NCBI RefSeq assembly: GCF_000758705.1
Contig: NZ_CP009287.1
Span: 1,426,001-1,490,000 of the forward strand
DNA: 64,000 bases
From: Paenibacillus graminis
GTDB lineage: Bacteria; Bacillota; Bacilli; Paenibacillales; Paenibacillaceae
Reading direction: 5' to 3'
The position numbers were made by a program, and so were the translations under genes. The notes beneath the pieces are model-generated. The model had not been told where the DNA came from. It saw nothing but the letters and a program-made list of their open reading frames with translations, and did no database searches. Of the stretch, positions 50,083 through 59,052 are shown piece after piece (the first letter of the stretch is position 1; every line of letters begins with the position of its first letter).

Positions 50083-50257
50083 AATTATGATTTCCCTTAC
50101 TTATGGACAAGATGTACACAAAGTTGGGTTAAGTAGAAGTGAATTCAGCAGATTTACCCAGAAGGGTAAAAAATCCAGTCGAAGTTGGTAGCCTTCTTGA
50201 GCCCTTTTTGCCCCCTTTTATTACAAATAGCGCCTTTCAAAAAATTAGCTGAGCAAT
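50083..50257. repeat. Dispersed repeat A, copy 2
   Basis: GGAAATTATGATTTCCC and following motifs match copy 1 at 18535. The 880-base gap 50023-50902 is filled by repeats A, B and C laid end to end, with no gene. Confidence 0.5.
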
Positions 50258-50477
50258 GCTATAGAAGTTGAACTTAAAGAATTCATAAAAGGGTAGAAGT
50301 GCGGAGGGGAAGTTTAGATACTTACAGAGCGGCAGCGTCCGCCTTTGTCACCGGATTTCAACCGCTAAAGCCGGTTCAAATCAAAAAATTCTTACGACAA
50401 CAGCGGCTGGAAGTCCAAACATTCCCCGCAGTGGCGACCATACCCCACAAAGTAAAACAAAAGTTCAACTTATATAG
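50258..50477. repeat. MITE-like element B, copy 3, with clear terminal inverted repeats
   Basis: CTATAGAAGTTGAACTT at the left and AAGTTCAACTTATATAG at the right are inverse copies with one mismatch in 17. The interior matches the copy at 5472-5690 (GATACTTACAGAGCG, GCAGCGTCCGCCTTTGTC, CAACAGCGGC, GTCCAAACATTC). It has no gene. Confidence 0.75.
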
Positions 50478-50800
50478 TTGGAAAAAGGGAGCTTATTTCT
50501 CCCCAAAATCAGCAAATGTAAGATTTAAGTGGAAAAAGGAAACTTAATTGGGCTATTTTAGATTAATAGGAACGGAATGAGCAAAATTAGCTGCCCTTTT
50601 CCACTTCGCTTACGGAGAATGGGGTGTACGAGCAAATTAGTTGCCCATTTTCCACTTCGCTTGCGGAAAATGGGGTGTATGAGCAAATTAGCTGCCCTTT
50701 TTCCACTTGGTATGGCCGAAGGATTCGTAAAGGGTTCGCCAGGCGACGCTAAACTGAAATTATAAACGGCTACGCCGTTCAGTGAAGGACGGTGCAGCCG
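50475..50800. repeat. Dispersed repeat C, copy 3, with an internal 50-bp duplication
   Basis: It matches copies at 7432 and 18935. Inside, about 50-bp units (TTTTCCACTTCGCTTACGG, GGGGTGTACGAGCAAATTAG) follow each other near 50594-50694, one more than in the other copies. Confidence 0.75.
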
Positions 50801-50902
50801 TATATTGTTCACAGTACTGAATGGTTATAATTATTTTTCATCTTTCTGTCCTCTTGCTTCCATGTTACGATTTGGAAAAAATATAAGACAGGTGGGTAAG
50901 CA

Positions 50903-51814
50903 TTGAATGAAACTGTGATCCGGAATTTTAGGCAGGAAGATATGGCAGCGCTGGGTGAGTTTTATCAGGCGGTGACGGCAGGCGGTCCTGTGATCTTTTG
51001 GTGGGTGGGCGAAGAAGAGAATGTTGTCAATGTGTTTTGCGCTTTTGAAGGAAACCGGATGGTGGCCAAAGGCCAGGTTGGGGTATTCAATATCATTCCA
51101 ACTGAAAGTGCGCCGGAGAATAAGCATAAGATTTTTATCAATTTGAAGGTTGTGCCGGGCAGGGAAGAGGACGTGGAACTGCTGAATGGTGTGTATGAGC
51201 GTCTGCTGGCGCGGGCTTATGCTATGAAGGAGACGCTGCCGGATGGTCACGGCACACTATTGTGTGTGGGGAACTATTCGGCTGAAACGGGCTATCACCG
51301 TTATTTTCAGGAGCAGCAGGGCTACCGGTATTTACATAGTCTGTATAGCATGCAATGTGACTTGACGAAGCCCGTTGTGGATATGCCGCTTCCTGATGGA
51401 CTGGACTGGACACATTGGGGAATGGAGACCCGTGAAGAGCAGAACCGGTACATGAAGCTGGAATCAGAGGTGTGGCCGGAGGCGCCGATTGGAGCGGAAC
51501 GGCTTGCTGAATATCGCGCGCACCCGCTGTGGACCGCCATTATTGCCCGGGAAGCAGGGACGGTGGTTGCCAGTGTGATGGCTTGGCAGGAAGATGCGGG
51601 TGGCGTTATTGAGGATGTGTTCGTCCGGGAAGCGTGGAGAAGACGCGGCATTGCCCGCTTCCTGCTGGCTGAAGCCCTGAAATATTTGCAGGGGCATGGG
51701 CTTGAAACCGCCTCACTGATCACCGGAACCGACAACGACTCTGCCCAGGCCCTGTATCAATCGGTTGGTTTTCACATTGTAAGCGAAGAAACCAGATACT
51801 ATATGGAACTGTAG
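50903..51814 (+). CDS. GNAT-family N-acetyltransferase, two domains
   Basis: The 303-residue protein contains two acetyltransferase halves. The N-terminal half (NETVIRNFRQEDMAALGEFY, KIFINLKVVPGREED) is degenerate. The C-terminal half has the acetyl-CoA loop VFVREAWRRRGIARFLLAEAL and NDSAQALYQSVGFHIVSEETRYYM. It starts at TTG 50903; AGGTGGG precedes. The substrate is not predictable. The gene stands alone before a terminator. Confidence 0.85.
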   Translation: MNETVIRNFRQEDMAALGEFYQAVTAGGPVIFWWVGEEENVVNVFCAFEGNRMVAKGQVGVFNIIPTESAPENKHKIFINLKVVPGREEDVELLNGVYERLLARAYAMKETLPDGHGTLLCVGNYSAETGYHRYFQEQQGYRYLHSLYSMQCDLTKPVVDMPLPDGLDWTHWGMETREEQNRYMKLESEVWPEAPIGAERLAEYRAHPLWTAIIAREAGTVVASVMAWQEDAGGVIEDVFVREAWRRRGIARFLLAEALKYLQGHGLETASLITGTDNDSAQALYQSVGFHIVSEETRYYMEL

Positions 51815-51874
51815 AACTCTGCAACAAGACAAGCGGTCCCGCTTTAGCGTATGATGCCCACATTACAGAAGACG

Positions 51875-51920
51875 ACCTCCCGTTAATCTCGGCCTGTGGC
51901 TGAATGATCGGGAGGTTTTT
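51875..51920 (+). terminator. Terminator after the GNAT gene
   Basis: ACCTCCCG (51875-51882) pairs with CGGGAGGT (51909-51916), followed by TTTTC. Confidence 0.8.
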
Positions 51921-52025
51921 CTTTGGTCAACTGCACAATACATTTCGTCCGAACATCAATATTATTTAATGAGGGCAGCCTTTATACTGAAAGCGTGTTC
52001 AACAAGAGCTATAGGGGGCTGTACA

Positions 52026-53321
52026 ATGGAAGGTTTAACAATAGGCTGGTATGGGGCACTGGCAGGACTGGCGCTCGCGATTATTCTGATCCTGAGAAAG
52101 CTGAATCCGGTTTACTCCTTATTTCTGGGGGCTATCGCAGGTGCGCTGATTGGCGGGGCCAATCTGGAGCAGACGGTCAGTGTACTTGTAAGCGGTACGC
52201 AAAGCGTCATGGGTACGGTCCTGCGCGTGCTTGCCGCCGGTGTATTGGCAGGGGTGATGATGGAATCCGGAGCGGCCGAAACGATGGCCCAGGCCATCGT
52301 GAAGAAATTTGGCGGGAGCAAGGCCATTCTGGCGCTGGCTCTGGCTACGATGATAATTACAGCGGTGGGAGTGTTTATACCCGTAGCCGTACTGATAGTG
52401 GCACCGATTGCTTTATCTGTAGGCAATAAAATGGGAATCTCCAAAACGGCGCTGCTGCTCGCACTCTCCGGCGGCGGGAAAGCAGGGAATATCATCTCCC
52501 CCAATCCGAATACGATTGCCGCTGCGCGGGGGTTCGACCTGGATCTGAGCCATGTGATGCTGGCCGGCTTCATTCCGGCGGTTTGCGGTTTAATTGTAAC
52601 CGTTATCGTAGCTTCTCTTCTGAAAAATAAAGGTGTGAAGGTGCTGGACGCGGAAGCAGTATACAACGAAATTGACACCTCCAAATATCCGCCGCTCGGC
52701 AAAGCTATCGTGGCACCGCTTGTTGCGGTCATTCTGCTGATGATCAATCCGATCGGCTCGATCACGGGCATTGATGCTCTTTCCCGCATTAAGGTGGATG
52801 CCTTGTACATTCTGCCGGTTGCCGGGATTATTGGCCTCCTGGCCATGGGCCAGGGAAACAAAATTCTGGCCTATACCTCATCCGGCCTCAATAAAATGAC
52901 GGCAACGGTGCTGATTCTGATAGGTGCCGGAGGGATTGCCGGACTCATTGCCGCTTCCGACTTGTCCGTGCAGATCGTCAGCCTGATCCAGGCGGCGGGG
53001 ATTTCGGGAACGTTCCTGGCACCGATCTCCGGTATCCTGATGGCCGCTGCTACCGGCTCCACCTCGACGGGGGTTATCCTGGCGACGGGTTCGTTCGGGC
53101 AAGCGATTTTGAATATGGGCACGGCGCCGCTGGCTGCAGCGGTCATGGTGCATACCGGAGCAACGGTCATCGACTCCCTGCCGCAGGGCAATTACTTCCA
53201 TGTCACAGCGGACAGCATGAAAATGTCGATTAAGCAGCGGATGGGGCTGATTCCCTATGAAGCGCTGGTTGGCGGGACGATGGCGGTTGCGGCAACGGTC
53301 ATTTACGGATTTTTATTGTAG
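52026..53321 (+). CDS. GntP-family permease, probably for glycerate
   Basis: The 431-residue protein has about twelve membrane segments. It has the family signatures of GntP permeases (ALAIILILRKLNPVYSLFLGAIAGALIGG, GMGVFIPVAVLIVAPIAL-like region, LSGGGKAGNIISPNPNTIAAA, GSTSTGVILATGSF). GntP relatives carry gluconate or related acids by proton symport. AGGGGGCT precedes the ATG. The glycerate kinase 34 bases downstream makes D-glycerate the likely substrate. Confidence 0.85.
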   Translation: MEGLTIGWYGALAGLALAIILILRKLNPVYSLFLGAIAGALIGGANLEQTVSVLVSGTQSVMGTVLRVLAAGVLAGVMMESGAAETMAQAIVKKFGGSKAILALALATMIITAVGVFIPVAVLIVAPIALSVGNKMGISKTALLLALSGGGKAGNIISPNPNTIAAARGFDLDLSHVMLAGFIPAVCGLIVTVIVASLLKNKGVKVLDAEAVYNEIDTSKYPPLGKAIVAPLVAVILLMINPIGSITGIDALSRIKVDALYILPVAGIIGLLAMGQGNKILAYTSSGLNKMTATVLILIGAGGIAGLIAASDLSVQIVSLIQAAGISGTFLAPISGILMAAATGSTSTGVILATGSFGQAILNMGTAPLAAAVMVHTGATVIDSLPQGNYFHVTADSMKMSIKQRMGLIPYEALVGGTMAVAATVIYGFLL

Positions 53322-53355
53322 AGTCTAGGCTTTAATATATGGGTGGGGTGAGGAT

Positions 53356-54504
53356 ATGAGCGAAAAAGAAAAAACATTTGTACTGGCACCGGATTCCTTC
53401 AAAGAAAGCATGACTGCCAAAGAAGTCTGCATCGCCATGGAAAAGGGGCTGCGGAAGGTCTACCCGGCTGCTCATTATATTCATGTGCCGATGGCTGACG
53501 GCGGGGAAGGAACCGTACAGTCCCTGGTCGATGCTTCGGGCGGGGAAATTCATTATAAAGAGGTGACCGGACCGCTCGGGCAAAAGGTTGCGGCGAAATA
53601 CGGCATTCTTGGCGGCGGACACACTGCGGCGATTGAAATGGCTTCCGCGAGCGGCATCCATCTGGTGTCGAAGGAAACCCGGAACCCCATGGTCACCACT
53701 ACTTACGGCACCGGAGAGTTGATCCGGGAGTGCCTGGACCGGGGCATCCGCAAGATCATCATCGGCATCGGCGGCAGCGCGACGAATGACGGGGGGGCTG
53801 GCATGGCCGAGGCGCTCGGGGCCCGGTTCCTGGATGAGTCCGGAGCGGAACTTCCCCGGGGCGGCGGCAGTCTGGACAGACTAGCTAATATAGATATTTC
53901 TGCGCTGGATGAACGCCTCCGGCATGTACAAATGATTGTTGCCTGCGATGTGACGAATCCGCTGTGCGGTGAGCAGGGAGCTTCCCGGGTGTTTGGCCCG
54001 CAAAAGGGAGCTACGCCGGAAATGGTGCAAAAACTCGACGTCAGTCTGGCCCATTATGCGGAGGTTGTGAAACAGCAGCTTCACAAGGATGTGCGTGATC
54101 TGCCCGGTGCGGGTGCTGCCGGAGGGCTGGGAGCGGGGCTGTTGATCTTTACCCAGGCTGTGCTGCAGAAGGGGATTGAAATTGTGATTGAATATACCGG
54201 CCTGAAGGAAAAGCTGGCGGGTGCCGATGTGGTGTTCACAGGTGAAGGCGGCATTGATTTTCAGACGAAGTTCGGGAAGACTCCCTACGGTGTCGCCCGT
54301 GCTGCCAAAGCCAGCGGACAAAAGGTCATCGCTGTCGCCGGTTATATCGGCGAGGGCATAGATGCCCTGTATGAGGAGGGCTTCACGGCAATCTTCGGCA
54401 TCGTCCCCGGGGCCTCCGGCCTGGAGAAGCTGCTGGCCGAGGGGCCGCAGAACGTCGAGCGGACCTGTGAGAATATTGCGAGAATTCTGAAACTAAACGG
54501 ATAG
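53356..54504 (+). CDS. glxK: Glycerate kinase (GlxK/GarK family)
   Basis: The 382-residue protein has the full pattern of this kinase family: VLAPDSFKESMTAKEVCIAMEKGL, VPMADGGEGTVQSLVDASGG, IIIGIGGSATNDGGAGMAEALGARF, GAAGGLGAGLLIF, DVVFTGEGGIDFQTKFGKTPYGVA. It phosphorylates D-glycerate to 2-phosphoglycerate (class II), feeding lower glycolysis. It is co-transcribed with the permease. The convergent CdaR gene probably controls the pair. Confidence 0.93.
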   Translation: MSEKEKTFVLAPDSFKESMTAKEVCIAMEKGLRKVYPAAHYIHVPMADGGEGTVQSLVDASGGEIHYKEVTGPLGQKVAAKYGILGGGHTAAIEMASASGIHLVSKETRNPMVTTTYGTGELIRECLDRGIRKIIIGIGGSATNDGGAGMAEALGARFLDESGAELPRGGGSLDRLANIDISALDERLRHVQMIVACDVTNPLCGEQGASRVFGPQKGATPEMVQKLDVSLAHYAEVVKQQLHKDVRDLPGAGAAGGLGAGLLIFTQAVLQKGIEIVIEYTGLKEKLAGADVVFTGEGGIDFQTKFGKTPYGVARAAKASGQKVIAVAGYIGEGIDALYEEGFTAIFGIVPGASGLEKLLAEGPQNVERTCENIARILKLNG

Positions 54505-54514
54505 CGTAAAAGAC

Positions 54515-54548
54515 AGCGGCCCTGGACAGTTCACTTCAGGGCCGCTTT
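54515..54548. terminator. Bidirectional terminator between glxK and cdaR
   Basis: AGCGGCCCTG (54515-54524) pairs with CAGGGCCGCT (54537-54546), followed by TTTAG on the plus strand; the minus strand has TTTTA near the far side. Confidence 0.7.
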
Positions 54549-54564
54549 AGTGTGTGAAGCGGCA

Positions 54565-55590
54565 TTACTTGTAGAGCGCCAGCAGGCCATGCGTGAGCTC
54601 GAACAGCTGGAGCAGATTGCGCGGATCTTTTCCGGTCAGGGTCTGAATCCGTTTCAGGCGGTATTGCAGCGTGTTGCGGTGGATATTCAAGTCATCGGCG
54701 GTATGGGAGACGCTGCAATTATGGTTAATGAAGCTTCTAAGCGTCTCTATCATATCCACGGCATCCTCCAGCTTGGCTGTGGGGTTAAACGGGGCCAAAG
54801 GGGCGTGGCTCAGCTTCACCAGAAATTCCACGTTCTCAAACGCAATGACCTGTGAAGCGGGCTTCAGCGCCAGCAGAATATTCATTGCGGCTCTGGCCTG
54901 GCGGTAGCTTTCCGCTATGCTCGCTTCCTGCCTGCCGGCGGCGATCAGCACTTGGGGCTGGCCCTGCAAAAGCTCGCGGATCAGCGGCCCGGGATCGCCT
55001 GATTCTTGTAAAATAAGCAGCTGCGTCTCTTCATCAATAGCAAATGAAGGGTAGCGCAGCAGCAGCTTGTCCGGGTCTGCCCCGGCACTGAAATGCTTAA
55101 TGTACAGGACCACGGTTTTCAGCAGCAGGTCGATCTGATACGGGGCCGCTTCTTTTCTCAGCTTTTGCGAATAGGCTCCCTGATGATTCAGCAGCAATTC
55201 AAGGAACGCCTTTCTACGATTCGCTTCATGGGCCTGAGTCTCCAAGCTGTTGCGCTGCTCAATTAACAGGGATACGGTAGTTCTGACAATATTGCAAAAT
55301 GGGCGGACCTCATCCGGATTTCCGGAGATGCCGATGACTCCCACACGGGTATGGCCGATCACAATCGGCTCATTGGTACCTTTTTTCTCAAAACGGCTGT
55401 CCTCCCAGACTTCAACCATTCTGCCGGTGGACAGCGCCTGGACCGCTCCCTGATGCACCGTCCCGACCCGCTCTCTTCGGCCGCTGCCGATAATAATCCC
55501 GTCTGCATTCATGATATTAATATTGTATGGGATGTCCATCATCATTTTATCCACGATCTCCTGGGCCTGACTCTCCGAAAGCTGGAACAA
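54565..55590 (-). CDS. cdaR: CdaR-family regulator of glycerate/sugar-diacid use
   Basis: The 341-residue protein begins with the diacid_rec domain (LSESQAQEIVDKMMMDIPYNINIMNADGIIIGSGRRERVGTVHQGA, IGISGNPDEVRPFCNIVRTT). It ends with a PucR-type helix-turn-helix (SVSHTADDLNIHRNTLQYRLKRIQTLTGKDPRNLLQLFEL). CdaR activates genes for glucarate, galactarate and glycerate in other bacteria. It starts at TTG 55590 after AAGGAGG. It is convergent with the permease/kinase operon. Confidence 0.9.
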   Translation of the reverse strand: MFQLSESQAQEIVDKMMMDIPYNINIMNADGIIIGSGRRERVGTVHQGAVQALSTGRMVEVWEDSRFEKKGTNEPIVIGHTRVGVIGISGNPDEVRPFCNIVRTTVSLLIEQRNSLETQAHEANRRKAFLELLLNHQGAYSQKLRKEAAPYQIDLLLKTVVLYIKHFSAGADPDKLLLRYPSFAIDEETQLLILQESGDPGPLIRELLQGQPQVLIAAGRQEASIAESYRQARAAMNILLALKPASQVIAFENVEFLVKLSHAPLAPFNPTAKLEDAVDMIETLRSFINHNCSVSHTADDLNIHRNTLQYRLKRIQTLTGKDPRNLLQLFELTHGLLALYK

Positions 55591-55814
55591 TTCACATCCT
55601 CCTTCGCCAAAGGGGTAACTACCGGTTGGGTCCTCCTTACGGCTGACCCGTTATATTAAAGTTGTTGTGCATCTGAACAAAAGTATAGCGGATTTTAATG
55701 CTGCTGTCAGAGACACTTGTCTTTTTCGGGCAGATCTGGTTCATATGCAACTTTAATCCAGCTGCGGACGTCTAAATACAGAGAGAGAAACAGCAGCATA
55801 AGGAGGGATTTTCA

Positions 55815-56588
55815 ATGATTACTGTAAAAAAAATATTGGGGCATTCCGCCCTGGCCGCTCTAATGCTGGTCCTCGCGGCCTGCAATTCAGCGCCGGAAGC
55901 GGAGCCGGAGCAAACTCAGGGTTCGCCTTCGCCCAGCTCGTCAGCAAGCGCAGCGGCGAGTGCATCAGCGAGCGCCTCACCAAGCGTAGTGCCGAGCGCA
56001 TCAGCAAGCATAGCGCCGGCATCTTCGGAACCGGCAGGGAGCCAGGTGCCGCAGGCTCCGGACGCACCGGAGGAAGGGATGCCGCCTACAGCTATGGAAG
56101 CAGCGTCCACAGTGATGAGAGCACTGAGCAGAGGCGATATGGAGACCCTCGCATCCTGGGCGCACCCCGACAAAGGTGTGCGTTTTTCACCTTACGCTTA
56201 TGTAGATACGGCCACTGATCTGGTATTCACCAGAGATCAGTTGAAGGGGCTGATGAAAGATTCTAAACCGTACGTATGGCGTGAATTTGCCGGTTCAGGG
56301 GAGGTCATCAAGCTGACCTTTGCGGAATACTTCAAGCGGTTTGTATATGACGCTGACTTCATGAATAAGGCTGAAACGGCTCTGAATAAGGGGCTGGGGC
56401 AGGGAACAACCTTGAATAATATCAACGAAGTCTACCCCAAGGACAGTTACGACTTCGTTGAGTATCATATTGCCGGTGTGGACCCTTCCGCAGAAGGCAT
56501 GGACTGGCGCAGCCTGCGCCTGGTCTTCGAGAAGATGGGCGAGGACCGCGCTCTCGTAGGCATTGTCCATGATCAATGGACACCCTGA
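55815..56588 (+). CDS. Lipoprotein of unknown function with a Ser/Ala-rich linker
   Basis: The 257-residue protein has lipobox LVLAAC (Cys about 23) and a low-complexity linker of Ala, Ser and Pro (about 33-90). A compact C-terminal domain (about 95-257) reads TVMRALSRGDMETLASWAHPDKGVRFSPYAYVD, YVWREFAGSGEVIKLTFAEYFKRFVYDADFM, LRLVFEKMGEDRALVGIVHDQWTP. It resembles secreted Paenibacillus proteins annotated as hypothetical. AAGGAGGGA precedes the ATG. Confidence 0.75.
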   Translation: MITVKKILGHSALAALMLVLAACNSAPEAEPEQTQGSPSPSSSASAAASASASASPSVVPSASASIAPASSEPAGSQVPQAPDAPEEGMPPTAMEAASTVMRALSRGDMETLASWAHPDKGVRFSPYAYVDTATDLVFTRDQLKGLMKDSKPYVWREFAGSGEVIKLTFAEYFKRFVYDADFMNKAETALNKGLGQGTTLNNINEVYPKDSYDFVEYHIAGVDPSAEGMDWRSLRLVFEKMGEDRALVGIVHDQWTP

Positions 56589-56807
56589 GCTGGGAAGGTG
56601 CGGCAGATAGCTGCTCTTTTGCCGAAAAGGCCTCATCCGGACTCATCCCGGACTGAGAATATGCTATTTTGTCTAAAACGGGCTTATCCGCGTGTGTTTT
56701 CTGCAAACAATGCACTGGAGCCCGGAACCATTCGAACTGGTACCCATGCTCAGCGTCCGGCAGGTCAGTGCCTCTTCAGAAATGTTCCTTCAGGTTGATT
56801 CACGCCA

Positions 56808-56840
56808 AAAGACCGTGCCCCCAGGGGGCGCGGTCTTTTT
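56808..56840. terminator. Bidirectional terminator
   Basis: AAAAGACCGTGCCCCC and GGGGGCGCGGTCTTTTT pair with an AG-containing tip, and T runs lie on both strands. It serves the lipoprotein gene and the reverse-strand SLH gene. The rest of the gap 56589-56905 holds no gene. Confidence 0.9.
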
Positions 56841-56905
56841 AGGCCTATTTTAGCAGCTGCCTTCGGGCCTGCAACCCGAGCCAGCCCTTCCATTCCAATT
56901 GCGGC

Positions 56906-57898
56906 TTATCTTACACTGGAACCGGAGGATGAAGGAGCAGCGGATAGGGACTTGGCAGTTGCGGTATAACCTTCTGGCAGATACGTTACTGCGGTTCCCT
57001 TGGTGATGACCATCGGGTACATTTTGCCCGGGGCCGGCTTGGTTACACTGAAATAGATGACCGCCGTTTTATCTTTGCCGAATTCGATCCGGTTAATAAC
57101 CAGTCCATACCCCGGGTTTGGCAGATCGTTGACGGTAAGTGTAGCTTTGTTTACGCCTTGGCCGGCTTTTTCCAGAGTTACTGAACCCTCATACAGCTGA
57201 GCAGGAGCTGCGCTTCCCTCATCCGGAGGTGTCACCCCTGGGGTAATCACCGTTTGAGCAAACTCAGCAGCGTCATAGATCCAGACGGCAGCTTCCGCAC
57301 GGGTCACCGCATCATTTGGACGGAAGGTATTGTTCTTCTCCAGTGTCACCAAACGGGTGTTCACCAGAATTTGCAGGCTGTTCATCTCAGCATTGGACAG
57401 CTTGCTGCCATCTGAGATATCGGCGTACATCAGCGTTACCGGGAAGTTCCCCTTGCTCTGCAAAGCCTGGGTCATCAAGTGGGCGAACTGGATACGTGTC
57501 ATCGCAGCGTTCGGATCAACCGACTTATCCAGGGTCAGACCGTTTTGCTTCGCAATGAGGAAAGCGGATGCATACCAGGCCTTATCCTTTACTTTGTCAA
57601 AATATACACTAGACGTAACTGTACTATTGCCGCCCGATGCCTTCGGGGACAACTGCAGGCCGTTCACGATAAACTGGATGCCTTGGGCAAAGGTAACCTT
57701 CGATTTTGGCGCGAATCTGTCCGTAGTCACTCCATTAACGACTCCCTTGTTATGCAGTGCGTTGATTTTCGACTCAGCGGGATCTCCCTTGATGTCGGAA
57801 AAAGCAAAAGCCGATGCTCCAAAAGATACGCTTGCCGCCAGAATGCCGCACGCAATAGTCATTTTTTTTGCGCTCATCTGGAAAGAATATTTATTCAT
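56906..57898 (-). CDS. SLH-domain exported protein with a PrcB-like C-terminus
   Basis: The 330-residue protein has a signal peptide (KKMTIACGILAASVSFGASAFAF). Three SLH-like modules follow (about 32-215: FSDIKGDPAESKINALHNKGVVNGVTTDRFAPKSKVTFAQG, AMTRIQFAHLMTQAL, FRPNDAVTRAEAAVWIYDAA). The C-terminal part (about 235-315) reads YEGSVTLEKAG..NPGYGLVINRIEF..YFSVTKPAPGKMYPMVI, resembling the PrcB_C domain of protease-complex inhibitors. It is probably wall-bound. GAGGTGAGG precedes the ATG. Two of the SLH motifs are weak. Confidence 0.8.
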   Translation of the reverse strand: MNKYSFQMSAKKMTIACGILAASVSFGASAFAFSDIKGDPAESKINALHNKGVVNGVTTDRFAPKSKVTFAQGIQFIVNGLQLSPKASGGNSTVTSSVYFDKVKDKAWYASAFLIAKQNGLTLDKSVDPNAAMTRIQFAHLMTQALQSKGNFPVTLMYADISDGSKLSNAEMNSLQILVNTRLVTLEKNNTFRPNDAVTRAEAAVWIYDAAEFAQTVITPGVTPPDEGSAAPAQLYEGSVTLEKAGQGVNKATLTVNDLPNPGYGLVINRIEFGKDKTAVIYFSVTKPAPGKMYPMVITKGTAVTYLPEGYTATAKSLSAAPSSSGSSVR

Positions 57899-57981
57899 TG
57901 TGCCTCACCTCTTATTCTCTTAGATGGCGGAAAGCGTGGAAAGGTTGCAGGTCCACTCCAAAAAAATGCAATGCAGAGAAA

Positions 57982-58773
57982 TTATCCGCGCAGCAGCGAT
58001 TCCGCACCGTCCACAAAAATCTCCGTGCCGGTAACATGAAACGACTCATCCGAAGCCAGGAACAGCACCAGGTTGGCGACTTGCTCCGGTTTGCCGGGGG
58101 CCTGCTCCAGCGGGTGATTGCCGTCCGGAAATTCTACGGGGATTTGTACTTCCTCCAGCTCTTCGCTTTTATAAGTATTCTTTCCAATATTGGTGTCAAT
58201 AGAACCGGGGCACACGGCATTTACGCGAATGGCGTATTGGGCCAGCTCCAGTGCAGCCATTTTCATAAAAGCAGTCTGTCCAGCCTTCGAGGTCGAATAG
58301 GCCGATGCGCCAATGTTGGAGAATACCCGGTTGCCGTTAATCGAGCTGGTGATGATCATGCTGCCGCCGTTTTCCTTCATATAAGGGATGGCGTATTTGA
58401 CAGTGGCAAAGGTGCTGCGCAGATTCGTATGGATGGTCTGATCCCAATCGTCCATTTCCAGGGTCTCGATGGGTGCCATCGTTCCGTTAATCCCGGCATT
58501 GGCAAAAATCACATCAATCCGCCCGTTCTCGCCGCCAATCCTGTTGATACTTTCTTCCACCAGGCCGGGATTGGAGACATCGCATTGGATGACTGCGGCC
58601 GTGCCGCCAATGGACTCAATCTCCTGTTTCGTCTCTGCGAGATTCTCAGGGGTAAGATCGAGTATATATACTGCAGCCCCATGCTGGGCAAAACGGATTG
58701 CCGTGGCCTTGCCGATCCCTGAAGCACCTCCGGTGACTACTGCGATCTTATCTTTCAAACGTTTGTCTGCCAT
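57982..58773 (-). CDS. Short-chain dehydrogenase/reductase
   Basis: The 263-residue protein is a classical SDR: TGGASGIGKATAIRFAQHGA (NAD(P)-binding), CDVSNPG, NAGING (in place of NNAG), catalytic Ser in MIITSSINGN, YSTSK with catalytic Tyr and Lys, and NAVCPGSIDTNIG. The acidic residue LDLTPE after the second strand suggests NAD(H) preference. AGGAGGAATCGTTC precedes the ATG. Its substrate is unknown. Confidence 0.9.
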   Translation of the reverse strand: MADKRLKDKIAVVTGGASGIGKATAIRFAQHGAAVYILDLTPENLAETKQEIESIGGTAAVIQCDVSNPGLVEESINRIGGENGRIDVIFANAGINGTMAPIETLEMDDWDQTIHTNLRSTFATVKYAIPYMKENGGSMIITSSINGNRVFSNIGASAYSTSKAGQTAFMKMAALELAQYAIRVNAVCPGSIDTNIGKNTYKSEELEEVQIPVEFPDGNHPLEQAPGKPEQVANLVLFLASDESFHVTGTEIFVDGAESLLRG

Positions 58774-59052
58774 GAACGATTCCTCCTAAAAGTTTTTTTG
58801 AGCTTAACTTTCCTAATTATCACTATGTGCAAAACTGATTTCGGGAGCAGCTGTTGGGGTTGTGACGTAACGCGATATTTTAGCACTTCAGTAACTACAT
58901 ACCCTGTGCCCCCGGGATGAACCAGTGTTTTGATGCGGTGAGCGTAAGCAGTGAGGATATGCGGTGAGGATTGAACAGCGGCGCCCTTTCGCTGTACACT
59001 TAGGAATGGTAGCGCTTTGATCATAAATTCAGTTCATGACAGGAGAACATAG

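Noticed and set aside
50558..50812. Reverse-strand frame with repeated NLLVHPILRKRSGK-like units
   Set aside because: It is a by-product of repeat C and its internal 50-bp duplication.
51923..52429. Forward frame overlapping the start of the GntP permease gene
   Set aside because: It is out of frame with the permease, lacks domain similarity, and is Arg/Gly-rich as expected of a shadow frame.
56711..56745. tRNA-like stretch (reverse: ACCAGTTCGAATGGT with a following CCGGGCTCCA)
   Set aside because: It resembles a T-arm, but no D-arm, anticodon arm or matching acceptor strand is present.
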